Part shown: positions 9,601 through 18,316 of the stretch, in pieces
How positions within the stretch are numbered: position 1 is the first letter of the stretch
Layout of the letters: every line of letters begins with the position of its first letter
Origin: Lactobacillus amylolyticus DSM 11664
Lineage (GTDB): Bacteria; Bacillota; Bacilli; Lactobacillales; Lactobacillaceae
Length of the DNA stretch: 64,000 nt
Assembly (NCBI RefSeq): GCF_000178475.1
Contig: NZ_ADNY01000011.1
Span: 6,708-70,707 of the forward strand
Direction of reading: 5' to 3'
The notes under the pieces: generated by a model
The model's input: only the letters and a program-made list of their open reading frames with translations
Database searches by the model: none
What the model was told of the DNA's origin: nothing
Program-made: the position numbers and the translations under genes

Positions 9601-10139
9601 TGCGCATTTTTCGTGAGTGGGTATTAGCCATTGCTTTATTTGTGGCCTTAACTTTAGATGGCAGCATCTCACTATACTTACATCAGTTTATGACTTGGAA
9701 TACATACGGTGCTAGTTGCTGGATCATGCCGATTGGAATTATGCTGATTGGACTGTTTGATGATGTCAATAGCAAGGAAATCTGGTTAGCTCTTGGAGCA
9801 GGCATTGTGGCTGATATTTCTACATTAGGAATTATTGGTATTTATACAGTTTTCTTGCCACTTGCTTGTTGGGCTTGCCAAAGAGTTGCACGTTTTTTGC
9901 CAGAGGTATTTTGGTCACGTCTTTTGGTTGTCTTATTGGGTTTAACCTTGCTTGATCTTTATAGTTGGGTTGTTTTAAGTCTTGTTGGCATAATTACAGT
10001 TTCAGTTCATATGATGTTAATGAGCTTATTGCTAAATCTAGGTTGGTCTATCATCTTTTTCGTTTTGACTTACTGGATTTGGGGAAATTTAGCAACTAAC
10101 TACCCATTTATGGTTGATTTGAATGCTTATCGGCAATAA
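9600..10139 (+). CDS. mreD: Rod shape-determining protein MreD
   Basis: A 179-aa integral membrane protein with about five hydrophobic helices and a first helix starting around residue 8. Sequence conservation in MreD is low; the call rests on length, topology and direct coupling to mreC (one-base overlap). It completes the elongasome trio and ends at a shared bidirectional terminator. Confidence 0.88.
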   Translation: MRIFREWVLAIALFVALTLDGSISLYLHQFMTWNTYGASCWIMPIGIMLIGLFDDVNSKEIWLALGAGIVADISTLGIIGIYTVFLPLACWACQRVARFLPEVFWSRLLVVLLGLTLLDLYSWVVLSLVGIITVSVHMMLMSLLLNLGWSIIFFVLTYWIWGNLATNYPFMVDLNAYRQ

Positions 10140-10176
10140 GAAAAAGACGCAGGAAATTATTTCCTACGTCTTTTTT
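10140..10176. terminator. Bidirectional terminator between mreD and the minus-strand small gene
   Basis: AAAAAGACG and AGGAAAT on the left pair with ATTTCCT and CGTCTTTTTT on the right, giving a near-perfect hairpin flanked by an A run and a T run. It can end transcripts from both sides: mreD (plus) and the 41-residue gene (minus). Confidence 0.85.
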
Positions 10177-10185
10177 GTTTTGTTT

Positions 10186-10311
10186 TTAAAAAGCTCCAAG
10201 AGAAGCTAAAGCTTGCGCGATAATTGCGGCTAGCGTAATAAAGGCCATTAAGAGTGCCATTACAATAGTTAACTTTTGAAAAAAGGACTTCTTTTTCTTT
10301 CTACGTGCCAT
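10186..10311 (-). CDS. Small membrane protein of 41 residues (DUF4044-like)
   Basis: The minus strand encodes 41 residues from ATG 10311 to TAA 10186. A very basic start (MARRKKKKSFFQK) is followed by one hydrophobic helix (roughly residues 15-39). An AGGAGG-like site lies 8 bases before the ATG and a good promoter (TTGAAA, 17 bases, TAAAAT) lies upstream, so this is very likely a real gene. It resembles the short DUF4044 membrane proteins of Lactobacillales, recalled from family knowledge and not searched. The cationic head and single helix suggest inner-face membrane anchoring; the function is unknown. It is convergent with mreD. Confidence 0.8.
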   Translation of the reverse strand: MARRKKKKSFFQKLTIVMALLMAFITLAAIIAQALASLGAF

Positions 10312-10335
10312 GAACTAAACCTCCTATTTGTTACA

Positions 10336-10364
10336 TTTTATTCTTCTTACCAGTTTTTTTCAAT
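10336..10364 (-). promoter_or_regulatory. Promoter of the 41-residue gene
   Basis: On the minus strand, TTGAAA (10364-10359) and TAAAAT (10341-10336) are 17 bases apart. The 5' leader to the ATG would be only about 18 bases. Confidence 0.7.
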
Positions 10365-10403
10365 GAAGTAAAAAGGTAGAATAGAAAAGATGGAGGAAAA
10401 ATA

Positions 10404-10733
10404 ATGCTTTTGATAATTTTGATACCAGTAATAGGAATTTTAGCGGCCGGGTTAGTTACGAAGATTTTCCCAAAAGCTCAATTTAAAGGATACGATGTTT
10501 TACCTTTTTTCTTTATCCCAAGTTGCAATTTAATTACTAATTTACAAAACAGACCATCATTTTTGCCGTATGGCTTTTTGCTTTTCTTTTTGTTGGCAAT
10601 TGTCTTAACAATTGGAGCTGCAGTAAAGGAGAAAAATATTGCTTTAGGCAAGACTATCCATAAATTATGGGGCTACTTAAGTCTTTGCTCAGTGATGTGG
10701 TATTTGGGCTTAATTTGCATGATGATGGCTTAA
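10404..10733 (+). CDS. DUF3397 family membrane protein
   Basis: A 109-aa, highly hydrophobic protein with three or four membrane helices and few charged residues. Small DUF3397 proteins often stand directly ahead of mraZ in lactobacilli, as here. GGAGG precedes the ATG by 7 bases. A strong terminator follows, so it is not co-transcribed with mraZ unless by read-through. Function unknown. Confidence 0.75.
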   Translation: MLLIILIPVIGILAAGLVTKIFPKAQFKGYDVLPFFFIPSCNLITNLQNRPSFLPYGFLLFFLLAIVLTIGAAVKEKNIALGKTIHKLWGYLSLCSVMWYLGLICMMMA

Positions 10734-10763
10734 AATCCCCACATTTAGATTAGAATGATCATT

Positions 10764-10797
10764 AACCTTGAAGTATCAAGCTTCAAGGTTTTTTTAT
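10764..10797 (+). terminator. Rho-independent terminator before the dcw cluster
   Basis: AACCTTGAAG (10764-10773) pairs perfectly with CTTCAAGGTT (10781-10790) around 7 bases, then continues into T9. It insulates the mraZ promoter region from upstream transcription. Confidence 0.9.
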
Positions 10798-10859
10798 TTA
10801 TTCAAAAAAGCTAAATCAAAATAAAAATATTTAAAAATTTGACCTTTTTAGGTCATTGT

Positions 10860-10900
10860 GTGGTAGGAAGTGGTGAATTGTGGTAAATTATTCTGTGGGA
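10860..10900 (+). promoter_or_regulatory. Likely MraZ operator: GTGG repeats over the mraZ promoter
   Basis: GTGGTA at 10860, GTGGTG at 10870 and GTGGTA at 10880 are direct repeats spaced exactly 10 bp apart; a fourth copy, GTGGGA, begins at 10895. MraZ is known in other bacteria to bind short direct repeats of about this period upstream of its own gene. The third repeat forms the start of a possible extended -10 (TGGTAAATT, 10881-10889), so binding would block the promoter. Confidence 0.8.
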
Positions 10901-10912
10901 GGGGGCTAGACC

Positions 10913-11344
10913 ATGTTCATGGGTGAATACCATCATAATTTGGACAGTAAAGGTCGCTTGATTATACCAGCGAAACTGCGTAATCAAATTGGTGACAAAA
11001 TGGTATTTACCAGAGGAATGGAAGGCTGCATTTTCGGCTATACATTAGATGTATGGCATGAAATTGAAGCCAAATTAGCGCAACTTCCGTTGACTAAGAG
11101 AAATGTACGTAATTTTATGCGTTTATTTTATTCTGGTGCGATGGAAAGCGAATTTGACAAGCAAGGTCGTGTTAATCTGACCAAGACATTAAAACAACAC
11201 GCCGGGCTTGAAAAAGAATGTGTTATCGTAGGTGTTTCTAACCGAATCGAAATTTGGTCTAAGGAACGTTGGGAAGACTTTTCACAGTCTGCTAATGAAA
11301 ACTATGATGACATCGCAGAAGATTTGGACGACATTGGACTATAA
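10913..11344 (+). CDS. mraZ: Transcriptional regulator MraZ
   Basis: A 143-aa DNA-binding protein made of two SpoVT/AbrB-like beta domains (roughly residues 5-47 and 76-119), each with the DxKGR or DxQGR turn (NLDSKGRLIIP and EFDKQGRVNL). MraZ assembles into rings and controls the dcw operon, usually as a repressor of its own transcription; its targets are likely the GTGG repeats just upstream. GGGAGGGGG lies 7-8 bases before the ATG. rsmH begins one base after its stop. Confidence 0.97.
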   Translation: MFMGEYHHNLDSKGRLIIPAKLRNQIGDKMVFTRGMEGCIFGYTLDVWHEIEAKLAQLPLTKRNVRNFMRLFYSGAMESEFDKQGRVNLTKTLKQHAGLEKECVIVGVSNRIEIWSKERWEDFSQSANENYDDIAEDLDDIGL

Positions 11345-11345
11345 T

Positions 11346-12293
11346 ATGAAATTCAAACACACCAGTGTACTCTTACACGAAACTATAGATAATTTAAAAC
11401 CAAAAGACGGTGGTCTTTACGTCGATGCAACTTTCGGCGGTGGTGGACATGCGAAATATCTGCTAAGCAAGTTGAATACGGGGACACTAATTGGTTTTGA
11501 TCAAGATGAATATGCAATAAAGGCAGCAAAGTTGAACTTTACTGATTTATTACAAGAGGATAGTAATCCTAGGTTACAACTCGTACATGACAACTTTAGT
11601 CATTTGGAGCAGGACCTAGTAAAGCTGGGCTATCCAGATGGCATTGATGGCATTTATTATGACTTAGGTGTATCTTCACCACAATTTGATCAAGCTGAGC
11701 GGGGTTTTTCGTATCGATATAATGCAAGATTAGATATGAGAATGGATCAAAGCAAAGAGCTTGATGCATATCAATTAGTAAATCAAAGCAGTCAACGAGA
11801 TTTGGCAAATATTTTGTACAAATATGGCGATGAAAAATTTTCACGTCAAATTGCTCATCGAATCGTTGAAAAACGCAGAGAAAAGCCAATTGAAACTACC
11901 TTCGAACTGGTAGATATCATCAAAGAAGCAATTCCTGCTTATGCACGAAGGACTGGCGGGCATCCAGCAAAGAAAAGTTTTCAGGCTCTAAGAGTGGCGG
12001 TTAACCATGAATTAGAAGTCTTGCAAACTTCTCTTGAGGAAGCAGTTAAGCTTTTACGTCCGAAAGGGCGGATCAGCGTAATAACGTTCCAGTCTGATGA
12101 AGACAAAATCGTTAAAAAAATATTTAAGAAATACTCTGAAGTAGAAGTACCCAGAGGGATGCCGATGATTCCAGATGGAATGAAACCAACACTTCGTTTG
12201 GTGAATCGCAAACCTATTACTGCTTCTGCTTTGGAATTGGAAAACAACAACCGCTCACACAGTGCAAAACTACGGGTTGCAGAGAAGATATAA
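11346..12293 (+). CDS. rsmH: 16S rRNA (cytosine-1402-N4) methyltransferase RsmH
   Basis: Uses SAM to methylate N4 of C1402 in the decoding centre of 16S rRNA. It is 315 aa, with the SAM-binding motif VDATFGGGGHAKYLL early in the protein and the DLGVSSPQFD motif in the middle. The start is taken as ATG 11346 (MKFKHTSVLLHETI, the usual family beginning); an in-frame ATG at 11232 lies well inside mraZ and would add unrelated residues. It is part of the dcw operon, with ftsL following closely. Confidence 0.95.
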   Translation: MKFKHTSVLLHETIDNLKPKDGGLYVDATFGGGGHAKYLLSKLNTGTLIGFDQDEYAIKAAKLNFTDLLQEDSNPRLQLVHDNFSHLEQDLVKLGYPDGIDGIYYDLGVSSPQFDQAERGFSYRYNARLDMRMDQSKELDAYQLVNQSSQRDLANILYKYGDEKFSRQIAHRIVEKRREKPIETTFELVDIIKEAIPAYARRTGGHPAKKSFQALRVAVNHELEVLQTSLEEAVKLLRPKGRISVITFQSDEDKIVKKIFKKYSEVEVPRGMPMIPDGMKPTLRLVNRKPITASALELENNNRSHSAKLRVAEKI

Positions 12294-12306
12294 AGAGGAA
12301 ATGTTT

Positions 12307-12669
12307 ATGGCTGATAGTTCTGCAAGAAGAATTGAATTTGAACCAAACAGAGAACCAAAATCTGTTAAAGTTAGGCGGATTGCTCCGAATCCACATCAAG
12401 TGCGTTGGACTGGTCTAGAAAGAACTTTAGTTGTATTGGGAAGCGCCATTACCTTAGGAATGATGGTTTTCCTAGTTTCTTCAAGTATTTCTGCGACCTC
12501 AGCGCAGCAAAAGCTCTCAGGTGTTGAACAATCCATTACCAATAAACAAAACAATATCACTAGTCTCAATCAAGAGATTGGTGAATTGACTTCCATTTCA
12601 CGCTTGAAGAAGATTGCTCGCAGTAAAGGTCTAACGTTAATTGAAAAAAACATTAGGACAGTTCGCTAA
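12307..12669 (+). CDS. ftsL: Cell division protein FtsL
   Basis: A small bitopic division protein (120 aa) that joins DivIC/FtsB and DivIB to recruit the septal synthase. It has a basic cytoplasmic region of about 40 residues, one membrane helix (around 40-60) and an extracellular coiled coil ending near LKKIARSKGLTLIE, typical of FtsL. AAAGAGG at 12292-12298 fits ATG 12307 at 8 bases; ATG 12301 would be too close. The stop overlaps the PBP start by one base. Identification relies on position and topology as much as on sequence. Confidence 0.88.
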   Translation: MADSSARRIEFEPNREPKSVKVRRIAPNPHQVRWTGLERTLVVLGSAITLGMMVFLVSSSISATSAQQKLSGVEQSITNKQNNITSLNQEIGELTSISRLKKIARSKGLTLIEKNIRTVR

Positions 12670-14840
12670 TGAAAAAGAAAAATAATAGTTTAAAACTACA
12701 AAAATCCAAAGCCCACGGCTACCGCTTTACGGTGGGGAGAATTCTCCAACTAGCCGTGGCTTTGGTTTTTCTTGTGTTTGTGGGAAGATTTTTATATATC
12801 GGTATTTCAAAAACAGTCCAAGGTCAAAATTTGTCGACTCGTACAAAACAGCTTTATATGCGCAATCAAGTGCTTAAAGCTAATCGAGGCACGATTTATG
12901 ATCGCAATGGTTTGGTAATTGCAGAGGACTCGCATCTTTATACAATTTACGCGATATTAGACAAGTCTTCGATTAATTATAAAAATAAACCAGAATACGT
13001 TGTTAACAAACAAAAAACAGCGAAGCAATTGGCAAAGGTTTTGCCGATTTCGGAAAAGAAGATTCTACAGTATCTTTCACCCAAGTCTAAAGCCTTTCAA
13101 GTTCAATTTGGTTCTGCCGGTAGCGGCTTAACTAAAGATCAAAAAGAAAAAATTGAAGCGATGAAATTGCCAGGAATTAAATTTATCGAAACTCCTTCAC
13201 GGCTTTACCCGAATGGTGTTTTTGCATCGCACGTTGTTGGTTTAGCTCAACCAGAATACAACAAGAAGACTAATTCGCAGACAATTGTCGGAACAATGGG
13301 ACTAGAAGCGTGGTTCAATAAAACTTTGACTGGAACAGACGGTTATGAAATCTCTTCATTTGATGCTTCAGAGAATCAAACGCCTAATTCAACTCAGACC
13401 TTTAAAGCTGCAAAGAACGGAAACAATTTATATTTGACGCTTGATTCGCAACTTCAGAGTCTATTGGAAGAAAAACTGAGTGAAGTTCAAAAAGCTTATG
13501 ATCCAGTAAGTATGACGGCAGTCGTTGAAGATATGAAAACTGGGAAAGTAATGGCCGCTTCTCAAAGACCGACTTTTAATCCGCAAACCAAAAAGGGATT
13601 AACTAAATCATATCGAGATATATTGGTTCAAGATACCTATGAACCTGGTTCGGTCTTCAAAATCTTGACTTTGGCTGCGGCTATTAATAGTGGCAATTAT
13701 CACCCTAACCAGTACTACAATTCAGGATCTGTAAATGTTGGTGGCTCGACAATCCATGACTGGCTCACTTCTGGTTGGGGAAGTATTCCTTTGTCTCAAG
13801 CATTCCCACGTTCAAGTAACGTTGGTTTCGTTCATATTGAGCAAGCAATGGGTGCCAAAACTTGGCGCAAATATTTGAATCGTTTTAGAATTGGTAAAAA
13901 GACGGACGTAACATTGCCAGGCGAACAAGCAGGACTGATTTCCTTTAAAGGAGTTACCGACCAAGCCGTAACGAGTTTTGGTCAGGGTGTTAATGTCAAT
14001 GTCATGCAAATTATGCAAGCATTCAGTAGTTTGGGCAATAATGGTCAAATGGTTAAACCACAATTTGTTGATAAGATTACTGATGCAAATGGCAAGACGA
14101 TTAAATCCTACCAAGTTAAAAAAGTTGGAAAACCTGTTTATAGCAAAGCTACTCGTAAATTGTTGATTAAGAATATGAAACGAGTTTTAAACAAACAAAT
14201 TGGTACCGGTTATGCATACAAGATGTCAGGTATTAGTTTGGGAGTAAAAACCGGTACGGCGCAAATTGCTAAACCAAATGGTGGCGGCTATTTAACTGGT
14301 GACAGCAACTATATCTTCTCAGTAGTCGGTGTTACGCCAACTAAGAATCCACGTTATTGCGTTTATTTGACATTAAAGCAACCAAGAAAGATGACGGTAT
14401 CTGCTGAAAAGATTCTTGCATCGATTTTCAAGCCAGTTATGCGTCTGGTTGTCATTATGTCTAAAAGTGAAAGTTCGGCTTCTAGTTCTTCAGTAGTTAA
14501 AACACCTAGCTTAACGCAGACGTCTTATGCTAAAGCCAAGAAAAAGGCAACTGCTGCTGGATTAAACGTTTTAAAGATTTCTAGTGGCGACAAAATTGTT
14601 AAACAGGGTGTCAAAAAGGAACAAAAAGTATCTTCCGGTTCAACTATCCTTCTTCTAGGTGATGGTACAGCTAAATGTCCAAACATGAAGGGTTGGAGCC
14701 TAGAAGAGCTGAATCAGTTTGCAAACTTGACTGGAGTTAAATTAACGATTAAAGGCTCAGGTACCGTTAATAAACAGAGTCTAAAAGTTGGTACCAAGAT
14801 AAAAACAGGGCAAAAGATTAGTATTAATTTAAAGGAGTAA
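12669..14840 (+). CDS. Division-specific penicillin-binding protein with two PASTA domains (PBP2x/FtsI type)
   Basis: A class B transpeptidase of 723 aa that crosslinks septal peptidoglycan and is a beta-lactam target. In order: a short basic cytoplasmic tail, a membrane helix (about residues 25-45), a dimerisation domain, and the transpeptidase with SVFK (catalytic S328), SSN (382-384) and KTG (527-529). Two C-terminal PASTA domains cover about the last 115 residues. This matches PBP2x/PBP2B of Gram-positive cocci and lactobacilli. A striking RNA hairpin lies within codons 13-33. mraY follows 4 bases later. Confidence 0.95.
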   Translation: MKKKNNSLKLQKSKAHGYRFTVGRILQLAVALVFLVFVGRFLYIGISKTVQGQNLSTRTKQLYMRNQVLKANRGTIYDRNGLVIAEDSHLYTIYAILDKSSINYKNKPEYVVNKQKTAKQLAKVLPISEKKILQYLSPKSKAFQVQFGSAGSGLTKDQKEKIEAMKLPGIKFIETPSRLYPNGVFASHVVGLAQPEYNKKTNSQTIVGTMGLEAWFNKTLTGTDGYEISSFDASENQTPNSTQTFKAAKNGNNLYLTLDSQLQSLLEEKLSEVQKAYDPVSMTAVVEDMKTGKVMAASQRPTFNPQTKKGLTKSYRDILVQDTYEPGSVFKILTLAAAINSGNYHPNQYYNSGSVNVGGSTIHDWLTSGWGSIPLSQAFPRSSNVGFVHIEQAMGAKTWRKYLNRFRIGKKTDVTLPGEQAGLISFKGVTDQAVTSFGQGVNVNVMQIMQAFSSLGNNGQMVKPQFVDKITDANGKTIKSYQVKKVGKPVYSKATRKLLIKNMKRVLNKQIGTGYAYKMSGISLGVKTGTAQIAKPNGGGYLTGDSNYIFSVVGVTPTKNPRYCVYLTLKQPRKMTVSAEKILASIFKPVMRLVVIMSKSESSASSSSVVKTPSLTQTSYAKAKKKATAAGLNVLKISSGDKIVKQGVKKEQKVSSGSTILLLGDGTAKCPNMKGWSLEELNQFANLTGVKLTIKGSGTVNKQSLKVGTKIKTGQKISINLKE
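12706..12770 (+). other. Terminator-like three-way RNA fold inside the PBP coding sequence
   Basis: CCAAAGCCCACGGCT at 12706-12720 and the next A pair with TAGCCGTGGCTTTGG at 12751-12765 (15 base pairs with one bulged C), followed directly by five T. Inside the loop are two smaller hairpins: ACCG/CGGT (12721-12733) and the 12-bp palindrome GGAGAATTCTCC (12736-12747). The structure sits within codons that encode the start of the membrane helix. Confidence 0.75.
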
Positions 14841-14844
14841 CAAG

Positions 14845-15804
14845 ATGGTAATAAGCTTTATTGCACTAGTGAGTTCACTGGTATTAACGGCTATTTTCTT
14901 GCCATGGTTAATTATGTTTATGCATTCTCATCATGAAGGACAAGAAGTTCGTGATGAAGGACCTAAATGGCACAAAAAGAAATCCGGCACTCCAACAATG
15001 GGAGGTACGATTTTTGTAATTGCCGCAGTTATTTCCACTATTTGGGTTTCGGCTTGGCAACATCAAATTAATAAAACAGTTTGGATTTTGATTATTTCAT
15101 TATTGGGGTACGGTATTATCGGCTTCCTGGATGATGGTATTAAACTTTATTACAAGCGTAATCTTGGCTTACGTGCATGGCAAAAATTAGCTTTGCAAAT
15201 TGTGACTGCGATTGCAATTGTTTTAATTGCTGCTAGTGACAATTTCAGCTTTGGCTTATACATTCCATTTGCTGGCATTGTTAAGAGTGCTGTATTGTTC
15301 ACTATTTTTATCATTTTCTGGTTGGTTGGCTTCTCAAATGCTGTTAACCTTTCAGATGGATTGGATGGTTTAGCAACAGGTTTATCAATCGTAGCTTATG
15401 GTACATATGCTTATCTTGCCTTTAAGCAACACAATTCAGCTATCTTAATCTTTTGTATGAGTGTAATTGGTGGTTTAATTGCATTCTTCATCTTCAACCA
15501 TAAACCTGCTAAAATCTTTATGGGAGATGCTGGTTCATTGGCCCTTGGTGGTGGTTTAGCAGCTGTAAGTATCTTTCTTAACAGACCATGGTCCTTGCTT
15601 TTAGTTGGTATTGTCTTTGTTTGTGAAACTGCAAGTGTAATTCTGCAGGTTATTTCTTTCCAAACTACAGGGAAGAGAATTTTTAAAATGACGCCAATCC
15701 ACCACCACTTTGAAATGTTAGGCTGGTCAGAATGGAAAGTCGATATTGTCTTTTGGATCATAGGTTTGATTGGCAGTATTATTTACTTATGTATTTGGGG
15801 ATAA
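14845..15804 (+). CDS. mraY: Phospho-MurNAc-pentapeptide transferase MraY
   Basis: Transfers phospho-MurNAc-pentapeptide to undecaprenyl phosphate, making lipid I on the inner membrane face. It is 319 aa with about ten membrane helices. Conserved cytoplasmic motifs are visible: [26 protein letters not shown] with the catalytic aspartates, [11 protein letters not shown] and the PIHHHFE histidine motif. Start ATG 14845 has AAGGAG 6-7 bases upstream. Confidence 0.97.
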   Translation: MVISFIALVSSLVLTAIFLPWLIMFMHSHHEGQEVRDEGPKWHKKKSGTPTMGGTIFVIAAVISTIWVSAWQHQINKTVWILIISLLGYGIIGFLDDGIKLYYKRNLGLRAWQKLALQIVTAIAIVLIAASDNFSFGLYIPFAGIVKSAVLFTIFIIFWLVGFSNAVNLSDGLDGLATGLSIVAYGTYAYLAFKQHNSAILIFCMSVIGGLIAFFIFNHKPAKIFMGDAGSLALGGGLAAVSIFLNRPWSLLLVGIVFVCETASVILQVISFQTTGKRIFKMTPIHHHFEMLGWSEWKVDIVFWIIGLIGSIIYLCIWG

Positions 15805-15812
15805 AACAATAA

Positions 15813-17192
15813 ATGAAACAGATCGATACATATAAAGATAAAAATATTCTAGTTTTAGGTTTAGGAAAAAGTGGCTTTGCAGTTAGCAAAGTGCTTCTTC
15901 AATTAGGCGCCAAGTTGACTTTAAATGATAAGGCTGATCTGGACAAAAATGATAAAGCACAAGAACTCAAAAAGTTAGGCGTAAGAGTAATTGGCGGACA
16001 TCATCCCGTTGAATTATTCGATCAAGAGCATTTTGACTACATGGTTAAAAACCCAGGAATTCCTTATGAAAATCCAATGGTGCAAAAAGCTGAGGAAAAG
16101 AAAGTTCCCATTATCACAGAACCTGAGATTGCTTTAAGCTGCAGTGAAGCACCTTATGTTTGCGTAACTGGTTCAAATGGTAAAACTACTACAGTTATGC
16201 TGACGCAAAGAATTTTGGATCATCATTTGCAAAAGTCTGGGCATCATGCATATGCTGTTGGCAACATTGGTGTCCCAATTTCCGAGGTAGTTCCTAAAGC
16301 CACAAAGGATGACATCTTGGTGGTTGAAATTTCAAGTTTCCAATTATTGGGTGTCACTGATATCGATCCTAAAGTGGCAGCAATTATAGATATTTATCAT
16401 AATGTTCACTTGGATTATCACAAGACTTTCGAAAATTATGTAAATGCTAAATTGAATGTTACTCGTTTCCAAAATTCAGCAGATTATTTCATTGCAAACT
16501 TTGATCAAAAAGATATTTTGAAGAAGGAAAAAGAAACTACTAAAGCAAAAATTCAAACCTTCTCTGAAAAAGATAATTCAGCGGACTACTTTATTGGTGA
16601 TGAATACCTTGAAAGTCAAAGCGAAAAGATTATGAAGATCGATGACATTAAATTGCCAGGTATTCATAACCAACAAAACTGTTTAGTTGCCATTGCTATT
16701 TCCAAATTAATGGGTGCCGAAAATGATGATATTCAAGCTGTTTTAAGCACTTTTGCTGGTGCTAAGCACCGTCTGCAATATGTCATGACTTTGGATGGCA
16801 GAAAAATTTATAATGATTCAAAATCAACCAATATTGAAGCAGCCACTGTGGCTATTCCATCATTTAAGCAGCCAGAGGTTTTGATTGCAGGTGGACTTGA
16901 TCGTGGCTTTACTTTTGATTCATTGGTTCCGCTTTTTAAAGAGCATGTTAAGGCCATTGTCTTGTATGGTGAAACAAAGTATTTGTTGGCTGATGCAGCA
17001 AGAAAAGCTGGCATTAAAGATATTGTAATCGAAAATACTTTACAAGAGGCAGTACCAAAGGCATATGAATTAACCGAACCTGGTGATGTTTTATTGTTCT
17101 CACCAGCATGTGCATCATGGGACCAATTTAGAACATTCGAAGAACGTGGAGACTATTTCGTAAGTTTTGTAAAGGAATTAAAGACTAAATAA
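15813..17192 (+). CDS. murD: UDP-MurNAc-L-alanine:D-glutamate ligase MurD
   Basis: Cytoplasmic Mur ligase that adds D-glutamate to UDP-MurNAc-L-Ala using ATP. At 459 aa it shows the three Mur domains: an N-terminal Rossmann fold (LVLGLGKSGFAVSK), the ATPase with CVTGSNGKTTT near residue 120, and the C-terminal domain with AGGLDRG and LFSPACASWDQF. It lies between mraY and murG in the dcw operon, with 1 base to murG. Confidence 0.97.
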   Translation: MKQIDTYKDKNILVLGLGKSGFAVSKVLLQLGAKLTLNDKADLDKNDKAQELKKLGVRVIGGHHPVELFDQEHFDYMVKNPGIPYENPMVQKAEEKKVPIITEPEIALSCSEAPYVCVTGSNGKTTTVMLTQRILDHHLQKSGHHAYAVGNIGVPISEVVPKATKDDILVVEISSFQLLGVTDIDPKVAAIIDIYHNVHLDYHKTFENYVNAKLNVTRFQNSADYFIANFDQKDILKKEKETTKAKIQTFSEKDNSADYFIGDEYLESQSEKIMKIDDIKLPGIHNQQNCLVAIAISKLMGAENDDIQAVLSTFAGAKHRLQYVMTLDGRKIYNDSKSTNIEAATVAIPSFKQPEVLIAGGLDRGFTFDSLVPLFKEHVKAIVLYGETKYLLADAARKAGIKDIVIENTLQEAVPKAYELTEPGDVLLFSPACASWDQFRTFEERGDYFVSFVKELKTK

Positions 17193-17193
17193 A

Positions 17194-18300
17194 ATGAGAG
17201 TTATTTTTACTGGTGGCGGTACTGGCGGTCACATTTATCCAATTATGGCAATTATCGAACGTTTGAAAGAACGCGGAATTTGTACTAATGATGAAATTCT
17301 TTTTGTCGGAACACAAAAGGGATTGGAATCAAAGATTGTTCCAGCAGCGGGTGTTAACTTTAAAACAATAAAAATTCAAGGATTTAACCGTAAGCATCCT
17401 TTGAAGAATTTTGAAACAATCGAATTGTTTTTCAAAGCAACCAAACGTGCTAAAGAAATTTTAGATGATTTTAAGCCTGATGTTGTTTTAGGAACCGGTG
17501 GCTACGTTTCAGGTGCTCTTGTTTATGAAGCAGCCAAAATGCATATTCCAACGATGATCCATGAATCTAACTCTGTTGTTGGTTTAGCAAATAAGTTTTT
17601 AGGTCACTATGTAGATAAAATCTGCTACACTTTCGATGACGCTGCTAAACAATTTTCTGAAAAGAAGAAATTGGTTAAAACAGGCAACCCTCGTTCTCAA
17701 CAAGTTTTAGGTCTTAATAATAAAAAAATTGATTTAGTCGAAAAATGGAATTTAAGTGCAAATATTCCAACTGTTTTAGTCTTTGGTGGTTCACGTGGTG
17801 CTCTTGCAATTAACCGCATCATGTTGAAATCACTGATGGAATTGAAGAAAAAACCATATCAAGTAATTTGGGCAACTGGTACTTATTATTTCGATGCAGT
17901 TCAAAAGAAAATAAATGGGATCGACATTGGCAGCAACATTAAAATTTTGCCATATATTAAAGATATGCCAGCACTTTTGCCAGAGATAACCTGTGTAGTT
18001 GCCAGATCCGGAGCTACTAGTATTGCTGAGTTTACTGCCCTAGGTGTTCCTGCAATTTTAATTCCAAGTCCAAATGTTACTCATAATCACCAAATGAAGA
18101 ACGCTTTGGATCTTGAAAAAGCAGGTGCTGCTTTAGTATTGCCAGAAGATGATTTGAACCCTAATAATTTCGTTTCTTCTGTCGATCATATTTTACTCGA
18201 TGAAAAATATGCTAAGAAGATGTCTGAAGCTTCAAAGGCCTTAGGTGTTCCTAATGCTTCAGATCAAGTTATTAAAGTAATGAAAGAGATTTCTCGTTAG
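17194..18300 (+). CDS. murG: UDP-GlcNAc:lipid I GlcNAc transferase MurG
   Basis: Adds GlcNAc to lipid I to give lipid II at the inner membrane face. This GT28-type enzyme of 368 aa has the N-terminal glycine loop GGGTGGHIYP at residues 6-15 and the C-terminal donor-site segment with GGSRGALAIN and ARSGATSIAEF. It completes the lipid II branch begun by mraY. No obvious Shine-Dalgarno sequence is seen, so it is probably coupled to murD. Confidence 0.97.
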   Translation: MRVIFTGGGTGGHIYPIMAIIERLKERGICTNDEILFVGTQKGLESKIVPAAGVNFKTIKIQGFNRKHPLKNFETIELFFKATKRAKEILDDFKPDVVLGTGGYVSGALVYEAAKMHIPTMIHESNSVVGLANKFLGHYVDKICYTFDDAAKQFSEKKKLVKTGNPRSQQVLGLNNKKIDLVEKWNLSANIPTVLVFGGSRGALAINRIMLKSLMELKKKPYQVIWATGTYYFDAVQKKINGIDIGSNIKILPYIKDMPALLPEITCVVARSGATSIAEFTALGVPAILIPSPNVTHNHQMKNALDLEKAGAALVLPEDDLNPNNFVSSVDHILLDEKYAKKMSEASKALGVPNASDQVIKVMKEISR

Positions 18301-18316
18301 AAAGAAGGTGAGGCAG

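Noticed and set aside
11232-11345. N-terminal extension of rsmH inside mraZ
   Set aside because: The extra residues are the mraZ sequence in another frame, and the family N-terminus begins at 11346.
12727-13000. Programmed frameshift or separate small gene near the PBP hairpin
   Set aside because: The PBP frame runs through intact, and no alternative frame has a start with a ribosome-binding site.
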